Below, piece by piece: positions 14,654-22,285 of a stretch of DNA of 25,567 bases. The position numbers and the translations under genes were made by a program. How positions within the stretch are numbered: position 1 is the first letter of the stretch; each line of letters begins with the position of its first letter. The stretch comes from DATFPQ01 sp035264765 (GTDB lineage Bacteria > Actinomycetota > Actinomycetes > Actinomycetales > Angustibacteraceae), in contig DATFPQ010000311.1 in NCBI GenBank assembly GCA_035264765.1, forward strand, positions 1-25,567, given 5' to 3'. Below the pieces are notes generated by a model. It saw only the letters and a program-made list of their open reading frames with translations, had not been told where the DNA came from and made no database searches.

Positions 14654-15385
14654 TCAGCGGGCCAGGGCCAGCTCCGCCCAGACGACCTTGCCGTCGTCGT
14701 GCGGGAGGTCCATGCCCCACGCCGCGGCCAGGGCCGCCACAAGGTGCATGCCGCGGCCGTGCTCGCCGGTCGCGCTGGGCGGCTGCGGCTCCGGCGTCCC
14801 GGTGCCGTCGTCGCGGACCTCGACCCGGACGGTCGACCCGTTCAGCGACAGCCGCAGCTCTGGTGCGCTCTTCGCGTGCGTGACGGCGTTCGTGACGAGC
14901 TCACTAACGACGATCTGCGCATCCTCCGCCAGCCGCTCCAGGTTCCACTCGTGCAGCGTGGTGCGCAGGAAGCGCCTGGCGCGCGACACGCTCGTCGGTG
15001 AGGCCGGGAGCGCGAGCACGACGGCTTGAGTGCGCCGGTGCCCGAGGGTCTGGAGCAGGTCGACGAGATAGTCGATGTCGGCGTCCTTGGGAACGTAGCC
15101 CTCGACCCGCTCCGTGATCTCGGGGGCGTCGTTACCGGAAAAGATAACGATCTTGGAGTCCGGAGACCCCTGGCGCACCCGCGTGAGGACCTCCTGGCCG
15201 GCGATGTCCGGCAGGCCCAGGTCGAGCACCACGATGTCCGGCAACAGCTCGGCCGCCAGACGCACCGCCCCGCTGCCGTCGCCAGCCTCGCCGACGACGT
15301 GGAAGCCACCTCGCAGCCGCAGGGCCGTCCGCACCAGCAGACGCACCTGCGGCACGTCGTCGACCAGCACCACTCGGACGGGCAC
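14654..15385 (-). CDS. REC domain fused to RsbW-like ATPase (anti-sigma-type)
   Basis: A 243-residue two-domain signalling protein. Residues 1-115 form a response-regulator receiver: acidic pair Asp9-Asp10, phospho-acceptor Asp55 (VVLDLGLPD), Ser83 and Lys100 (GYVPKDAD). Residues about 120-243 form a HATPase_c_2 domain like RsbW/SpoIIAB: ALPASPTSVSRARRFLR, the N-box SELVTNAVTHA (Asn166), the DDGTGTPEP metal/nucleotide box and the GEHGRGMHLV lid. RsbW-type ATPases bind sigma or anti-anti-sigma factors, so phosphorylation of the REC domain might switch that binding; this is inference. The GTG at 15385 is chosen because a TACTGT -10 hexamer ends 7 nt before it (leaderless); an in-frame GTG at 15415 is the alternative. 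It lies just after the kinase gene. Confidence 0.85.
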   Translation of the reverse strand: MPVRVVLVDDVPQVRLLVRTALRLRGGFHVVGEAGDGSGAVRLAAELLPDIVVLDLGLPDIAGQEVLTRVRQGSPDSKIVIFSGNDAPEITERVEGYVPKDADIDYLVDLLQTLGHRRTQAVVLALPASPTSVSRARRFLRTTLHEWNLERLAEDAQIVVSELVTNAVTHAKSAPELRLSLNGSTVRVEVRDDGTGTPEPQPPSATGEHGRGMHLVAALAAAWGMDLPHDDGKVVWAELALAR

Positions 15386-15392
15386 AACCAAA

Positions 15393-15398
15393 ACAGTA
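15393..15398 (-). promoter_or_regulatory. -10 element, leaderless REC-ATPase transcript
   Basis: TACTGT ends 7 nt before GTG 15385, with no Shine-Dalgarno between. It sits in the gap after the kinase stop at 15440, so the second gene may have its own promoter as well as read-through. Confidence 0.4.
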
Positions 15399-15439
15399 GT
15401 CGCCGTTCGCCCCACGACAGGGCTTCGGGCCGTCAGGGC

Positions 15440-17386
15440 TCAGCCGCAGGGCAGGCTGAGCACGAAGGCGTGGCCGGGACTCGCGGCGTCGTCGGACTCG
15501 TACCAGGCGTCACCGCCCTGGGCTCGTGCCAGCTCCCGGACGATGAACAGACCCAACCCGGTCCCCAGCCGCTCCCCCGTGGCGAACCGCTCGAACAGCC
15601 GCTCCCGGATGGCGTCCGGCACGCCGGGCCCGGAGTCGACCACGCGGACCTCGACCCTGCCGTCGGACCGTCGGGCACTCAGCATCACCGGCGGGGCGCC
15701 GTGCCGCAGGGCGTTGGCCAGCAGGTTGTCGATCGCCTGCGCGAACCGGTCCCGGTCTGCGAGAGCCTCGAGGTCGGCCGGGGAGTCGACCAGGACCTCG
15801 GCGTCCGGTCGGAGCTGGTGCGCGGACATCGCTGCCGCCCCCAGCACCTCGGCGACCGGCACGGGGCGGCGGTCGAGGGCGACCGTGCCCGCCTCGAGCC
15901 GCGCGGCGGTCAGCAGGTCGGCGAGCAGCCGCCGCATGCGTCCGGCACTAGCGGACATCCCGTCGAACATGTCGGTGCGCTCGCCGTCGGTGAGCTCGGC
16001 CCAGTGCTGCGCGAGCATGTCCGCGGAACCACCGAGGACGCCGACCGCGCCGCGGAGCTCGTGCGCGGTCACCGCCAGGAACTGCGCCTGGTCGGCCACG
16101 GCCCTGGTGAGCCGCTCGTTCATGGCTTCCAGCTGGTCGTTCACCACGGCGAGCGCGTCGGCCGCCCGCTCTTGGTCCTCCAGCGTCCGGCGTCGGGAGG
16201 TGACATCCCGGGTGATCTTGGCGAAGCCCACGTGCTCACCGGAGGCGTTGCGGATGGCGGTGATGACGACGTTGGCCCAGAAGGTGCTGCCGTCCTTGCG
16301 GACCCGCCAGCCCTCCTCCTCGTACCGGCCGTCGCGCAGGGCCAGCTCCAGCTCGTGCTCCGGGTGCCGCTCCCGCTGCTTGCGCGCCGGGTAGAAGAGC
16401 CGGAAGTGTCGACCCAGCACATCCTCGGCGGTGTAGCCCTTGATCCGGTAGGCGCCCGTGTTCCAGCTCGCCACGCGCCCCTCGGTGTCGAGCATGAAGA
16501 TCGCGTAGTCCTCCACGGCCTCGACCAGCAGCCGGAACCGCTCCTCGCTCTGCCGAAGCTCCTCCGCGGACCGCCGCTGGTCGCTCACGTCCTGTGCCTG
16601 CAGGGTCAGGTAAAGGGGCTGTCCCCGGTCGCCGCGGACGGACGCGAGCGTGGCCCGGATCTCCCGGGGGCCCGACCTGGTGGAGATGGTGTGCTGCACC
16701 TCCACCAAGTCCGCCAGCCCTTGGCACAGGTCGGTGACAGCCGAGGTCAGACGCTCCGCCTCCGTCCCGATCGCCACGCCGGCGTACGCCGTTCCGACCA
16801 GCTCGGCGGCCGGCCGGTCCAGCAGCGCGGCGAGCGCCTTGTTGGCGCGGACGACCTGGCCGTTCAGCGTCAAGGTGGCCATACCGATGACTGCCTCCTC
16901 GAACACCTCCCGGAAGCGCTCCACGTGCTCGGCGAGGATGTGCGCGTCGGCGAGGTCCGGCGACGCTTCCTCCGGGACGGGCCGCTCCTCGGGCGGGACT
17001 GCGGGCCGATCGTCCGCCAGCACGCCGGCCAGCTCGTCTGGCACTCGCTCGACCGAGGCGGACTTCTCCAGGAACGCCGCGGCGCCGAGCTCACGGCCTC
17101 GGTCCGCCAGCCCCTGCTCCTCGAACCCGGAGTAGAGCACCACCCGCGTCTCCGGGGAAACCTGGCGGACGAGGGGTAGCGCCTCCAGCCCGTCCATCAC
17201 CGGCATGGACACGTCGAGCAGCAGCAAGGACGGGCGGTGCTGCCTGACGAGCGCCACGGCGTCCGCGCCGGTGCCGCCCTCCCCCACCACGTCGAACCGG
17301 CCGGACAGCCGCAGCCGGGCCTTAACCAGGGCACGGACGTCGGCGGCGTCGTCGACCAGGACGACGGTCGGCAGCTCACTGGTCAC
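15440..17386 (-). CDS. Hybrid sensor histidine kinase (REC-PAS-PAS-HisKA-HATPase)
   Basis: A 648-residue cytosolic kinase with no membrane segments. Order: N-terminal receiver (Asp12-Asp13, phospho-acceptor Asp58 in LLLLDVSMP, Lys108 in FLEKS). Then a PAS domain (FREVFEEAVIGMATLTLNGQ) and a second PAS/PAC (FRLLVEAVEDYAIFMLDTEG, GFAKITRDVTSRRR). A HisKA helix with His442 in AHELRGAVGVL follows, then HATPase_c with N-box IDNLLANALRHG, G1 VVDSGPGVPD and G2 GERLGTGLGLFIV. The second PAS resembles chromophore-free sensor PAS modules; the ligand is unknown. GTG 17386 is preferred because TACGTT ends 6 nt before it. GTG 17446 (AGGAGG, but only 2 nt spacing) is the alternative. The REC-ATPase gene follows and is the likely partner. 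Confidence 0.92.
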   Translation of the reverse strand: MTSELPTVVLVDDAADVRALVKARLRLSGRFDVVGEGGTGADAVALVRQHRPSLLLLDVSMPVMDGLEALPLVRQVSPETRVVLYSGFEEQGLADRGRELGAAAFLEKSASVERVPDELAGVLADDRPAVPPEERPVPEEASPDLADAHILAEHVERFREVFEEAVIGMATLTLNGQVVRANKALAALLDRPAAELVGTAYAGVAIGTEAERLTSAVTDLCQGLADLVEVQHTISTRSGPREIRATLASVRGDRGQPLYLTLQAQDVSDQRRSAEELRQSEERFRLLVEAVEDYAIFMLDTEGRVASWNTGAYRIKGYTAEDVLGRHFRLFYPARKQRERHPEHELELALRDGRYEEEGWRVRKDGSTFWANVVITAIRNASGEHVGFAKITRDVTSRRRTLEDQERAADALAVVNDQLEAMNERLTRAVADQAQFLAVTAHELRGAVGVLGGSADMLAQHWAELTDGERTDMFDGMSASAGRMRRLLADLLTAARLEAGTVALDRRPVPVAEVLGAAAMSAHQLRPDAEVLVDSPADLEALADRDRFAQAIDNLLANALRHGAPPVMLSARRSDGRVEVRVVDSGPGVPDAIRERLFERFATGERLGTGLGLFIVRELARAQGGDAWYESDDAASPGHAFVLSLPCG

Positions 17387-17392
17387 CCAGCC

Positions 17393-17398
17393 AACGTA
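17393..17398 (-). promoter_or_regulatory. -10 element, leaderless kinase transcript
   Basis: TACGTT (TANNNT) ends 6 nt before GTG 17386. No ribosome binding site lies between, which fits a leaderless message and supports that start. Confidence 0.4.
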
Positions 17399-17468
17399 TC
17401 TGGTCGCCCTCCGTGGCCCGTTCCGCGGCCGGTGCGGGGACTTCACCCCCTCCTGCGTGCCGCTGGGT

Positions 17469-17481
17469 CCGACCAGGTCGG
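17469..17481. repeat. 13-bp palindrome before the kinase gene
   Basis: CCGACCAGGTCGG is a perfect 6+1+6 inverted repeat, followed by TTTT on the plus strand. It lies between the end of the peptidase gene and the kinase start. It may be an operator or part of a terminator; too short to tell. Confidence 0.25.
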
Positions 17482-17507
17482 TTTTCGTCGTGCCAAGAGG
17501 TGTCGGA

Positions 17508-19196
17508 TCAGCGGGGTTGGACGGCGCTGCGGACCACCGGCGGCAGGACGGCCCTGGACACGACGGCGCTGACGCGTTCGGCGGCCCGCGCGCGGGCGTT
17601 CGCCTCGGTCGGACCGAACGGGGACCCCTCGGCGCGGCAGACGGTGCCGACGGGAGGGGTCCGGGTCGTGACGAGGTACCGGGTGACGTTGTCGTCGACG
17701 CAGAAGTTGCCCTTGCCGAGGTAGGCCGTGTGGCCCCAGCCGGCGTAAGTCAACAGCCGGGAGCTGGGGAGCAGCCTCGAGGCGGTCACCGCGCCCTGGT
17801 AGCGGGTGGCGGGGTCGAAGAGGTTCCCGACCACGAGCACCGGGGACGACGTCCGGGCGGTCCAGGGGCCGAGGTAGCGGTCCTGACCGGCGCTGCGCGA
17901 CCACTGCGCGCAGACGCTGGCGGTCCAGCCCCAGGCGCGGCCGAAGTACGCGCTCTGCCGGTCGGCACCGCGGGCCGCGCGGCGCCAGGCGTCGAAGGAC
18001 CGCGGGTTGACGCTGTCCGAGCAGGCCACGGACGGGAACCCCTCGACGAAGTTCGGGTACAGCTCCTGTGCTGCGGCTGCCAGACCGAGGCCCGAACGCA
18101 GCCGAGCGAACGAACGCCCCAGCCTGGCGGCGGAGGCGCTGTCCTCCAGCTCGGCCAAGGCCTCGGCGGCGTCCGGCCAGACGACCGGGTCGTACATCGC
18201 GCCGAGGGTCATGCCGACCAGGTCGGCGTAGGTCACCCTGAAGGTCTCACCGGACGGGTCCTGGACCTCGATCGGCGAACGGCGCAGCCGCGCGGCCAGG
18301 GCGGCGTACCGCTGGCGGGACCGCCCAGAGAAGGCGCAGTGCGACCTCGCGGCGTCACAGAGGCGGAAGAACTCGCCCAACGTCCGGCTCGCCCCCTGGT
18401 CACTGTGCAGGCGCACGACGAACGGCGTGGTCCTGGCCTCGTTGCCCCGGCCCGTGGTCCAGGCGATCGGGTCGAGGACGCCGTCGATCACGAGGGCGCG
18501 GACCCGCTTCGGGAACAGGTTCGCGTAGACCTGACCGAGGAAGGACCCGTACGAGTAGCCGAGGTACGTGACCTTGCTGTCTCCGAGTGACTGGCGCAGC
18601 AAATCCATGTCCCGCGCGACGTCGGTGGTGGACATCTGGGTCAGGATCGGACCGCCATGCCGGGCACAGGCGCGCGCCAGAGCCCCGTCCGTCCTTCGCT
18701 GCGTCCGCTCCTCACTGGCCGTGAACGGGAACGCGAAATCCGGCGTGCTCGACAGTGCCTGGTCGAAGGTGTCGAAGCAGCGCAGCGGCGTGCTGCGCAT
18801 GATCCCGCGTGGGTCGAACCCGACGATGTCGAAGCGGCCGCGCAGCTCCAGCGGCATGAACTTCGCAATCCCCCGAGCGAAGTCGACCCCCGAGCCGCCC
18901 GGTCCTCCCGGGTTCAGCAGCAGCGACCCGATACGCTGCGCGCGGTTGCCGGCGGGCAACCGGATCAGCGACAGGGCGACGCGGACGCCGTCTGGCTGGT
19001 CGTAGTCCAACGGGGCGTAGATGGTGGCGCACTCGAACCCGTCCCGGCATGGGGACCACGCCGGCCGCGGCGTCGACACGGTGGCGCGCGCGGCCGCCGA
19101 GGGTGGAGCCGGAGCCTGGGTCAGCGCCAGGCCGACGCACGTTGCGAGGGCGACGGCTGCCGCAACCCACCTGGACGACGAACGTGGATGGATCAT
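17508..19196 (-). CDS. Exported alpha/beta hydrolase, tripeptidyl aminopeptidase (TAP) family
   Basis: A 562-residue secreted enzyme related to Streptomyces tripeptidyl aminopeptidases SlpD/SlpE and Tap, which remove short peptides from the N-termini of extracellular proteins. A signal peptide covers about residues 1-35 (basic start HPRSSSR, core WVAAAVALATCVGLAL, Ala-rich cleavage region). The alpha/beta hydrolase domain shows NPGGPGGSG (oxyanion region), IVGFDPRGI and the nucleophile Ser215 in GYSYGSFLG. The C-terminal TAP domain carries the acid (GNLFDPATRY) and His (GWGHTAYL), then Cys-containing NFCVDDNVTRYL. The ATG at 19196 begins the signal peptide. It is upstream of, and in line with, the kinase gene, but separated by 121 bp. 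Actual substrates unknown. Confidence 0.92.
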   Translation of the reverse strand: MIHPRSSSRWVAAAVALATCVGLALTQAPAPPSAAARATVSTPRPAWSPCRDGFECATIYAPLDYDQPDGVRVALSLIRLPAGNRAQRIGSLLLNPGGPGGSGVDFARGIAKFMPLELRGRFDIVGFDPRGIMRSTPLRCFDTFDQALSSTPDFAFPFTASEERTQRRTDGALARACARHGGPILTQMSTTDVARDMDLLRQSLGDSKVTYLGYSYGSFLGQVYANLFPKRVRALVIDGVLDPIAWTTGRGNEARTTPFVVRLHSDQGASRTLGEFFRLCDAARSHCAFSGRSRQRYAALAARLRRSPIEVQDPSGETFRVTYADLVGMTLGAMYDPVVWPDAAEALAELEDSASAARLGRSFARLRSGLGLAAAAQELYPNFVEGFPSVACSDSVNPRSFDAWRRAARGADRQSAYFGRAWGWTASVCAQWSRSAGQDRYLGPWTARTSSPVLVVGNLFDPATRYQGAVTASRLLPSSRLLTYAGWGHTAYLGKGNFCVDDNVTRYLVTTRTPPVGTVCRAEGSPFGPTEANARARAAERVSAVVSRAVLPPVVRSAVQPR

Positions 19197-19338
19197 GGCG
19201 GCCCCCACGACGGTCGGCGCACAGGCTCGACGCCTTGTCAGATGCGACGAAGTTACCCCTCGCCGCAGCGCACGGCTAGCACCGCTCGACGGCAATAGTC
19301 CCGGCTGCAGCGGCGCTGTCGGTTCGGACCCCGGAACG

Positions 19339-19376
19339 CGAACGAGCCGCGCAGGGGGTCCTGCGCGGCTCGTTCG
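19339..19376. terminator. 17-bp perfect hairpin
   Basis: CGAACGAGCCGCGCAGG (19339-19355) pairs perfectly with 19360-19376 around a 4-nt GGGT loop. No T-run follows, as is common for actinobacterial terminators. It lies 13 nt downstream of the stop of the small minus-strand frame at 19389 and well upstream of the peptidase gene, so it most likely ends that small transcript. Confidence 0.7.
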
Positions 19377-19388
19377 GGTGGCGGTTGC

Positions 19389-19526
19389 TCAGTGCATCGG
19401 CGTGCGACCGCCCCACGGCTGAGCGTTGAAGGCGTACAACGTCCAGTCGCTGATGCGCGACCGTACGGTGCGGTGGAACGCCCGAACCGACTCGGGCTGG
19501 ACGCGACGGAAGAATGCGCCGGGCAT
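19389..19526 (-). CDS. Small protein, 45 residues, unknown
   Basis: A 45-residue frame from ATG 19526 to TGA 19389. It begins MPGAFFRRVQPESVRAF and ends QPWGGRTPMH. It is basic and rich in Arg, Phe and Trp, with no signal peptide or membrane helix. A GGGAG box lies 8 nt upstream of the ATG, and a 17-bp hairpin begins 13 nt after the stop, the layout of a real single-gene transcript. It has the modest content of Arg and aromatic residues expected of a small folded or RNA/membrane-binding peptide. I recognise no family. It sits between the exported peptidase gene (same strand) and the divergent SGNH lipase gene. Confidence 0.5.
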   Translation of the reverse strand: MPGAFFRRVQPESVRAFHRTVRSRISDWTLYAFNAQPWGGRTPMH

Positions 19527-19561
19527 GGGGGACTCCCAGGGGTGACAGGGACAAGGTGTAG

Positions 19562-19579
19562 GTGCACGACGACGTGCAC
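19562..19579. repeat. Short inverted repeat in divergent intergenic region
   Basis: GTGCACG and CGTGCAC, 4-nt ACGA spacer, form a dyad in the 284-bp gap between the small gene and the SGNH lipase gene. It lies 36 nt upstream of the small gene's ATG. It could be a regulator binding site; nothing else identifies it. Confidence 0.25.
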
Positions 19580-19714
19580 GTGGCCGCTACGGCGCGGCCA
19601 GGTCGGGGAACGGAACGGGTTCGGTGCGACCACGACGTCGGCCACTCTGCGGTGAGCGACGGCCCGGTGTTCCTCGTACTCCCCCATGCTAGCGCCGTCC
19701 CGCGGCACACTCTC

Positions 19715-19743
19715 TTGCCTCGTCCGTCTCGCGCGGATATGTC
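19715..19743 (+). promoter_or_regulatory. Possible promoter of the SGNH hydrolase gene
   Basis: TTGCCT and TATGTC with a 17-bp spacer, 68 nt before the ATG. The -10 is poor, so this is a weak call. Confidence 0.3.
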
Positions 19744-19810
19744 CGTTCCGTGCCACCCTGTCCCGGGGCTCCAGCCCGGAGCCGGGGCGGCATCCAGGAC
19801 GAGGACAACC

Positions 19811-20845
19811 ATGCGACCAGCACACACCGCTCTCGGCCTCGCGGCCGCCTCGCTCGTGCTCCTGGCGGGGACGCCTGCGCACGCGGCCGGGGGAAGCTAT
19901 GTCGCCCTCGGCGACTCATACTCGTCCGGTACTGGGACCCGCAGCTACCTCCGCGACGGGACCTCGTGCCAGCGTTCGGTCTACGCCTATCCCTCACTCG
20001 TCGCCAGGAGCAAGGGTTACGCGCTGAACCTGCGCGCGTGTTCCGGAGCGACGACACGTGACGTCACGAGGCTCCAGCTGAGCGCCCTGGGTACGGGAAC
20101 GACGTACGTCTCCATGACGGTCGGCGGCAACGATGCCGGCTTCTCCGACGTGCTCACCGATTGCGCCCTGCCCGCGTGGGCCAGCAACTGCAACCGCGCG
20201 ATCGACAGGGCTCAGAGCGTCATCAAGAACCAGCTCCCGGCCCGGCTCCAAACGCTGTACTCGTCGATCCGGCAGCGGGCGCCGCGGGCGCGGGTCGTCG
20301 TGGCTGGCTACCCCCGGCTGTTCAACGGAGAGGACTGCAATGCCTTGACCTGGTTCTCGCCCGCCGAGCAGACGCGGCTCAACTCGACGGCCGACCTGCT
20401 GAACTGGCGGATCGCGTCCGCTGCGCGCGCCGCCGGCTTCCGCTTCACCAACCCCACCGGCCGGTACGCCAGCCATGCCGTGTGCGCTGACACGGAGTGG
20501 ATCAACGGCTTGTCACACCCCATCACGGAGTCCTACCACCCGAACCGGCGCGGACACGCGGCCGGCTACGCGCCACTCGTCGGCGCGGGGCTGACCGGTA
20601 CAACCGTCGCGGTGAACGCCCGCACCATGCGACAGGCGAGGGCGTCCGCGACTCGGCTAACCGCTCAGCAACGTCGGTACGCCCTGCGCGACCGAGCGAT
20701 CAAGCCCGAGCACTTCCTCCTGCCCGACCTGGGCAGCGCGCGCAGCCGGACGGCGGCGGCCCGCGCGGGCGTCGACCTGAGCAGCCGCGCGAGCATCGAC
20801 GCGGCGGACCGGAGGTTCGCGGCCGCGCAGAGCCGCGGGCACTAG
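19811..20845 (+). CDS. Exported SGNH/GDSL lipase or esterase with C-terminal extension
   Basis: A 344-residue secreted hydrolase of the SGNH family, similar to Streptomyces extracellular lipases and esterases. A signal peptide spans residues 1-25 (core ALGLAAASLVLLAG, cleavage after AHA). The four blocks are visible: GDSYSSG with Ser36, an ACSGATT glycine block, GGNDAGF with the oxyanion Asn, and the catalytic His in SYHPNRRGH. Cys pairs (RACSG, DCALPAWASNCN, DCNAL, CADT) would form disulfides outside the cell. After the usual end (near residue 255) come about 85 more residues, charged and Ala/Arg-rich with repeated RA/SR patterns, not part of the family fold. ATG 19811 has GAGGA upstream. 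Confidence 0.9.
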   Translation: MRPAHTALGLAAASLVLLAGTPAHAAGGSYVALGDSYSSGTGTRSYLRDGTSCQRSVYAYPSLVARSKGYALNLRACSGATTRDVTRLQLSALGTGTTYVSMTVGGNDAGFSDVLTDCALPAWASNCNRAIDRAQSVIKNQLPARLQTLYSSIRQRAPRARVVVAGYPRLFNGEDCNALTWFSPAEQTRLNSTADLLNWRIASAARAAGFRFTNPTGRYASHAVCADTEWINGLSHPITESYHPNRRGHAAGYAPLVGAGLTGTTVAVNARTMRQARASATRLTAQQRRYALRDRAIKPEHFLLPDLGSARSRTAAARAGVDLSSRASIDAADRRFAAAQSRGH

Positions 20846-20950
20846 CGGCGTCGCAGCCAGGCTTACCGGCGGCCGACCCGGGTATGCCATCTCCGCGTCG
20901 GTGAGCGGCAAGTCGACACCAGCGGCAGGCGGACAGAGACGGAGCTGACC

Positions 20951-21664
20951 GTGGATGGGCCGGATCGGGGTCGGCTGAGCACGCGTCCACCACCGCACGG
21001 CAGGACAGTGCACCCGCCTCCCAACCCGGGCTTACGAGAGTTGGTGCTCGGCAGTGCCGGCCGAGCGTGGGTTCGCGTGCCAGCCGGTGCGGACGGACGG
21101 TCCCTGCCGCTCGTGGTGGCGTTGCACGGCGCGGGCGGCCGCCCGCAGGGGATGCTCACGATGCTGGCAGCGGTAGCCGACCGTGAGGGTCTGCTCGTGC
21201 TGGCGCCGCAGTCCGCGCGGACCTCATGGGACATGATCCAGGGTCGGTACGGGCCCGACGTCCACCTGCTCGACGCGGCCCTGACCCAGGTGCTCGAGGA
21301 GCACGCCGTCGACCCCGCACGCCTGGCCGTCTCGGGGTTCTCCGACGGAGCGTCCTACGCCCTCTCGCTCGGCATCACGAACGGCGACCTGTTCAGCCAC
21401 GTGCTGGCGTGGTCACCGGGCTTCGTCGGCCCAGTGGTCCCGCACGGACGGCCTCAGCTGTTCGTGTCCCACGGCACGCGGGACGAAGTGCTATCGGTGG
21501 ACCGGTGCAGCCGCCGCTTGGTGCCCGTGCTGGAAGCCGCCGGGTACGTCGTGGACTACCACGAGTTCGGGGGCCCGCACTCAGTGCCGCCCGACGTGCT
21601 GGACCGCTCGATCCGCTGGTTCCTCTCCCCCGCGGAGGCCAGCTCAATCACCACGGCGGAATAG
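20951..21664 (+). CDS. Alpha/beta-hydrolase esterase (phospholipase/carboxylesterase-like)
   Basis: A 237-residue cytosolic esterase of the alpha/beta hydrolase fold, resembling phospholipase/carboxylesterase and PHB-depolymerase-like proteins. LPLVVALHGAGGRPQGM supplies the oxyanion loop. The nucleophile Ser131 lies in SGFSDGAS (GxSxG). SHGTRDEVLSV carries the acid Asp, and FGGPHSVPPDVL the catalytic His. No signal peptide is seen; the first 25 residues are Pro/Arg-rich. The GTG at 20951 has GGAG 6-7 nt upstream. It follows the SGNH gene by 105 bp on the same strand and may share its transcript. Substrate unknown. Confidence 0.88.
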   Translation: MDGPDRGRLSTRPPPHGRTVHPPPNPGLRELVLGSAGRAWVRVPAGADGRSLPLVVALHGAGGRPQGMLTMLAAVADREGLLVLAPQSARTSWDMIQGRYGPDVHLLDAALTQVLEEHAVDPARLAVSGFSDGASYALSLGITNGDLFSHVLAWSPGFVGPVVPHGRPQLFVSHGTRDEVLSVDRCSRRLVPVLEAAGYVVDYHEFGGPHSVPPDVLDRSIRWFLSPAEASSITTAE

Positions 21665-21672
21665 CGCGCCTT

Positions 21673-22128
21673 TCAGGACCTGACGTCGATCACGCCGGGC
21701 CCGGGCCGGGCGACGACGCACCAGGCCTCCCGGCCGTCGTCGAACTCGCGGGTCCCCCGCGCGCCCGGCGCGAGGAAGGCCGTCATGGCGTCGACGATGT
21801 CGCGCGGCGCCGCCTCGGACGTCGACGGCGTGGTCGTCGAGCTGCGCTCCTGGAGTGCCACGACGATGTCGCCGGGACGCACGTCCAGCCGCAGGCGCCA
21901 CGGCGAGGCACCACGCTCGACGGCGTCCCGCAGCAGCTCACTCGCGACCGACTCGACGTCGTCCGCGAGGTCGCCCAGGCCCTCCATCTGAAGCTGCAGC
22001 CTGATGAACGCGCGGATCTCGCGACCGGGCGCGGGCTCGCCGTCGAGGGGCAGCGAGACGGCCCACGCTGAGGCGTCGGAGGCGACATCCGTTGCCTGGC
22101 GCACGGTCTGCGGTTGCTGGCGGATCAC
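21673..22128 (-). CDS. Degenerate RsbW-like (HATPase_c_2) protein
   Basis: A 151-residue protein whose first two thirds follow the RsbW/SpoIIAB-like ATPase pattern: AVSLPLDGEPAPGREIRAFIRLQLQMEGLGDLADDVESVASELL. The N-box of active relatives (SELVTNAVxH) is altered to SELLRDAVERG, so the Mg-binding Asn is Asp. The following DxGxG box and glycine lid are replaced by an ERSSTTTPSTSE-rich stretch. It therefore probably no longer hydrolyses or perhaps binds ATP, though it may keep partner binding. The GTG at 22128 has AGGGGGA 5 nt upstream. Its stop lies 8 bp from the esterase stop (convergent) and it is divergent from LigD. Family membership is an inference from the N-terminal helix. Confidence 0.65.
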   Translation of the reverse strand: MIRQQPQTVRQATDVASDASAWAVSLPLDGEPAPGREIRAFIRLQLQMEGLGDLADDVESVASELLRDAVERGASPWRLRLDVRPGDIVVALQERSSTTTPSTSEAAPRDIVDAMTAFLAPGARGTREFDDGREAWCVVARPGPGVIDVRS

Positions 22129-22285
22129 GCTGTCCCCCTGGCTGTCGAAGTTCCCACTGGTGGAGGCTTCCGGACATTGTGGACACCTCGTCGTCGTCGG
22201 CGCTACCCCTGGCCGGCGTCCGGCGGGGCCGTCCGCCCGTTCCCGGCACCCGGCGTCACGAGGTCCGAGTGGGCACACTGACAGC

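Noticed and set aside
14239..14742. Minus-strand open frame spanning the start of the beta-helix remnant
   Set aside because: Composition is Arg/Pro/Trp-rich and it overlaps the end of the REC-ATPase gene out of frame. No motif is present.
19253..19690. Minus-strand frame over the SGNH upstream region
   Set aside because: It covers the 17-bp hairpin and the small gene in another frame, has no ribosome binding site, and is His/Arg/Pro-rich without a domain.
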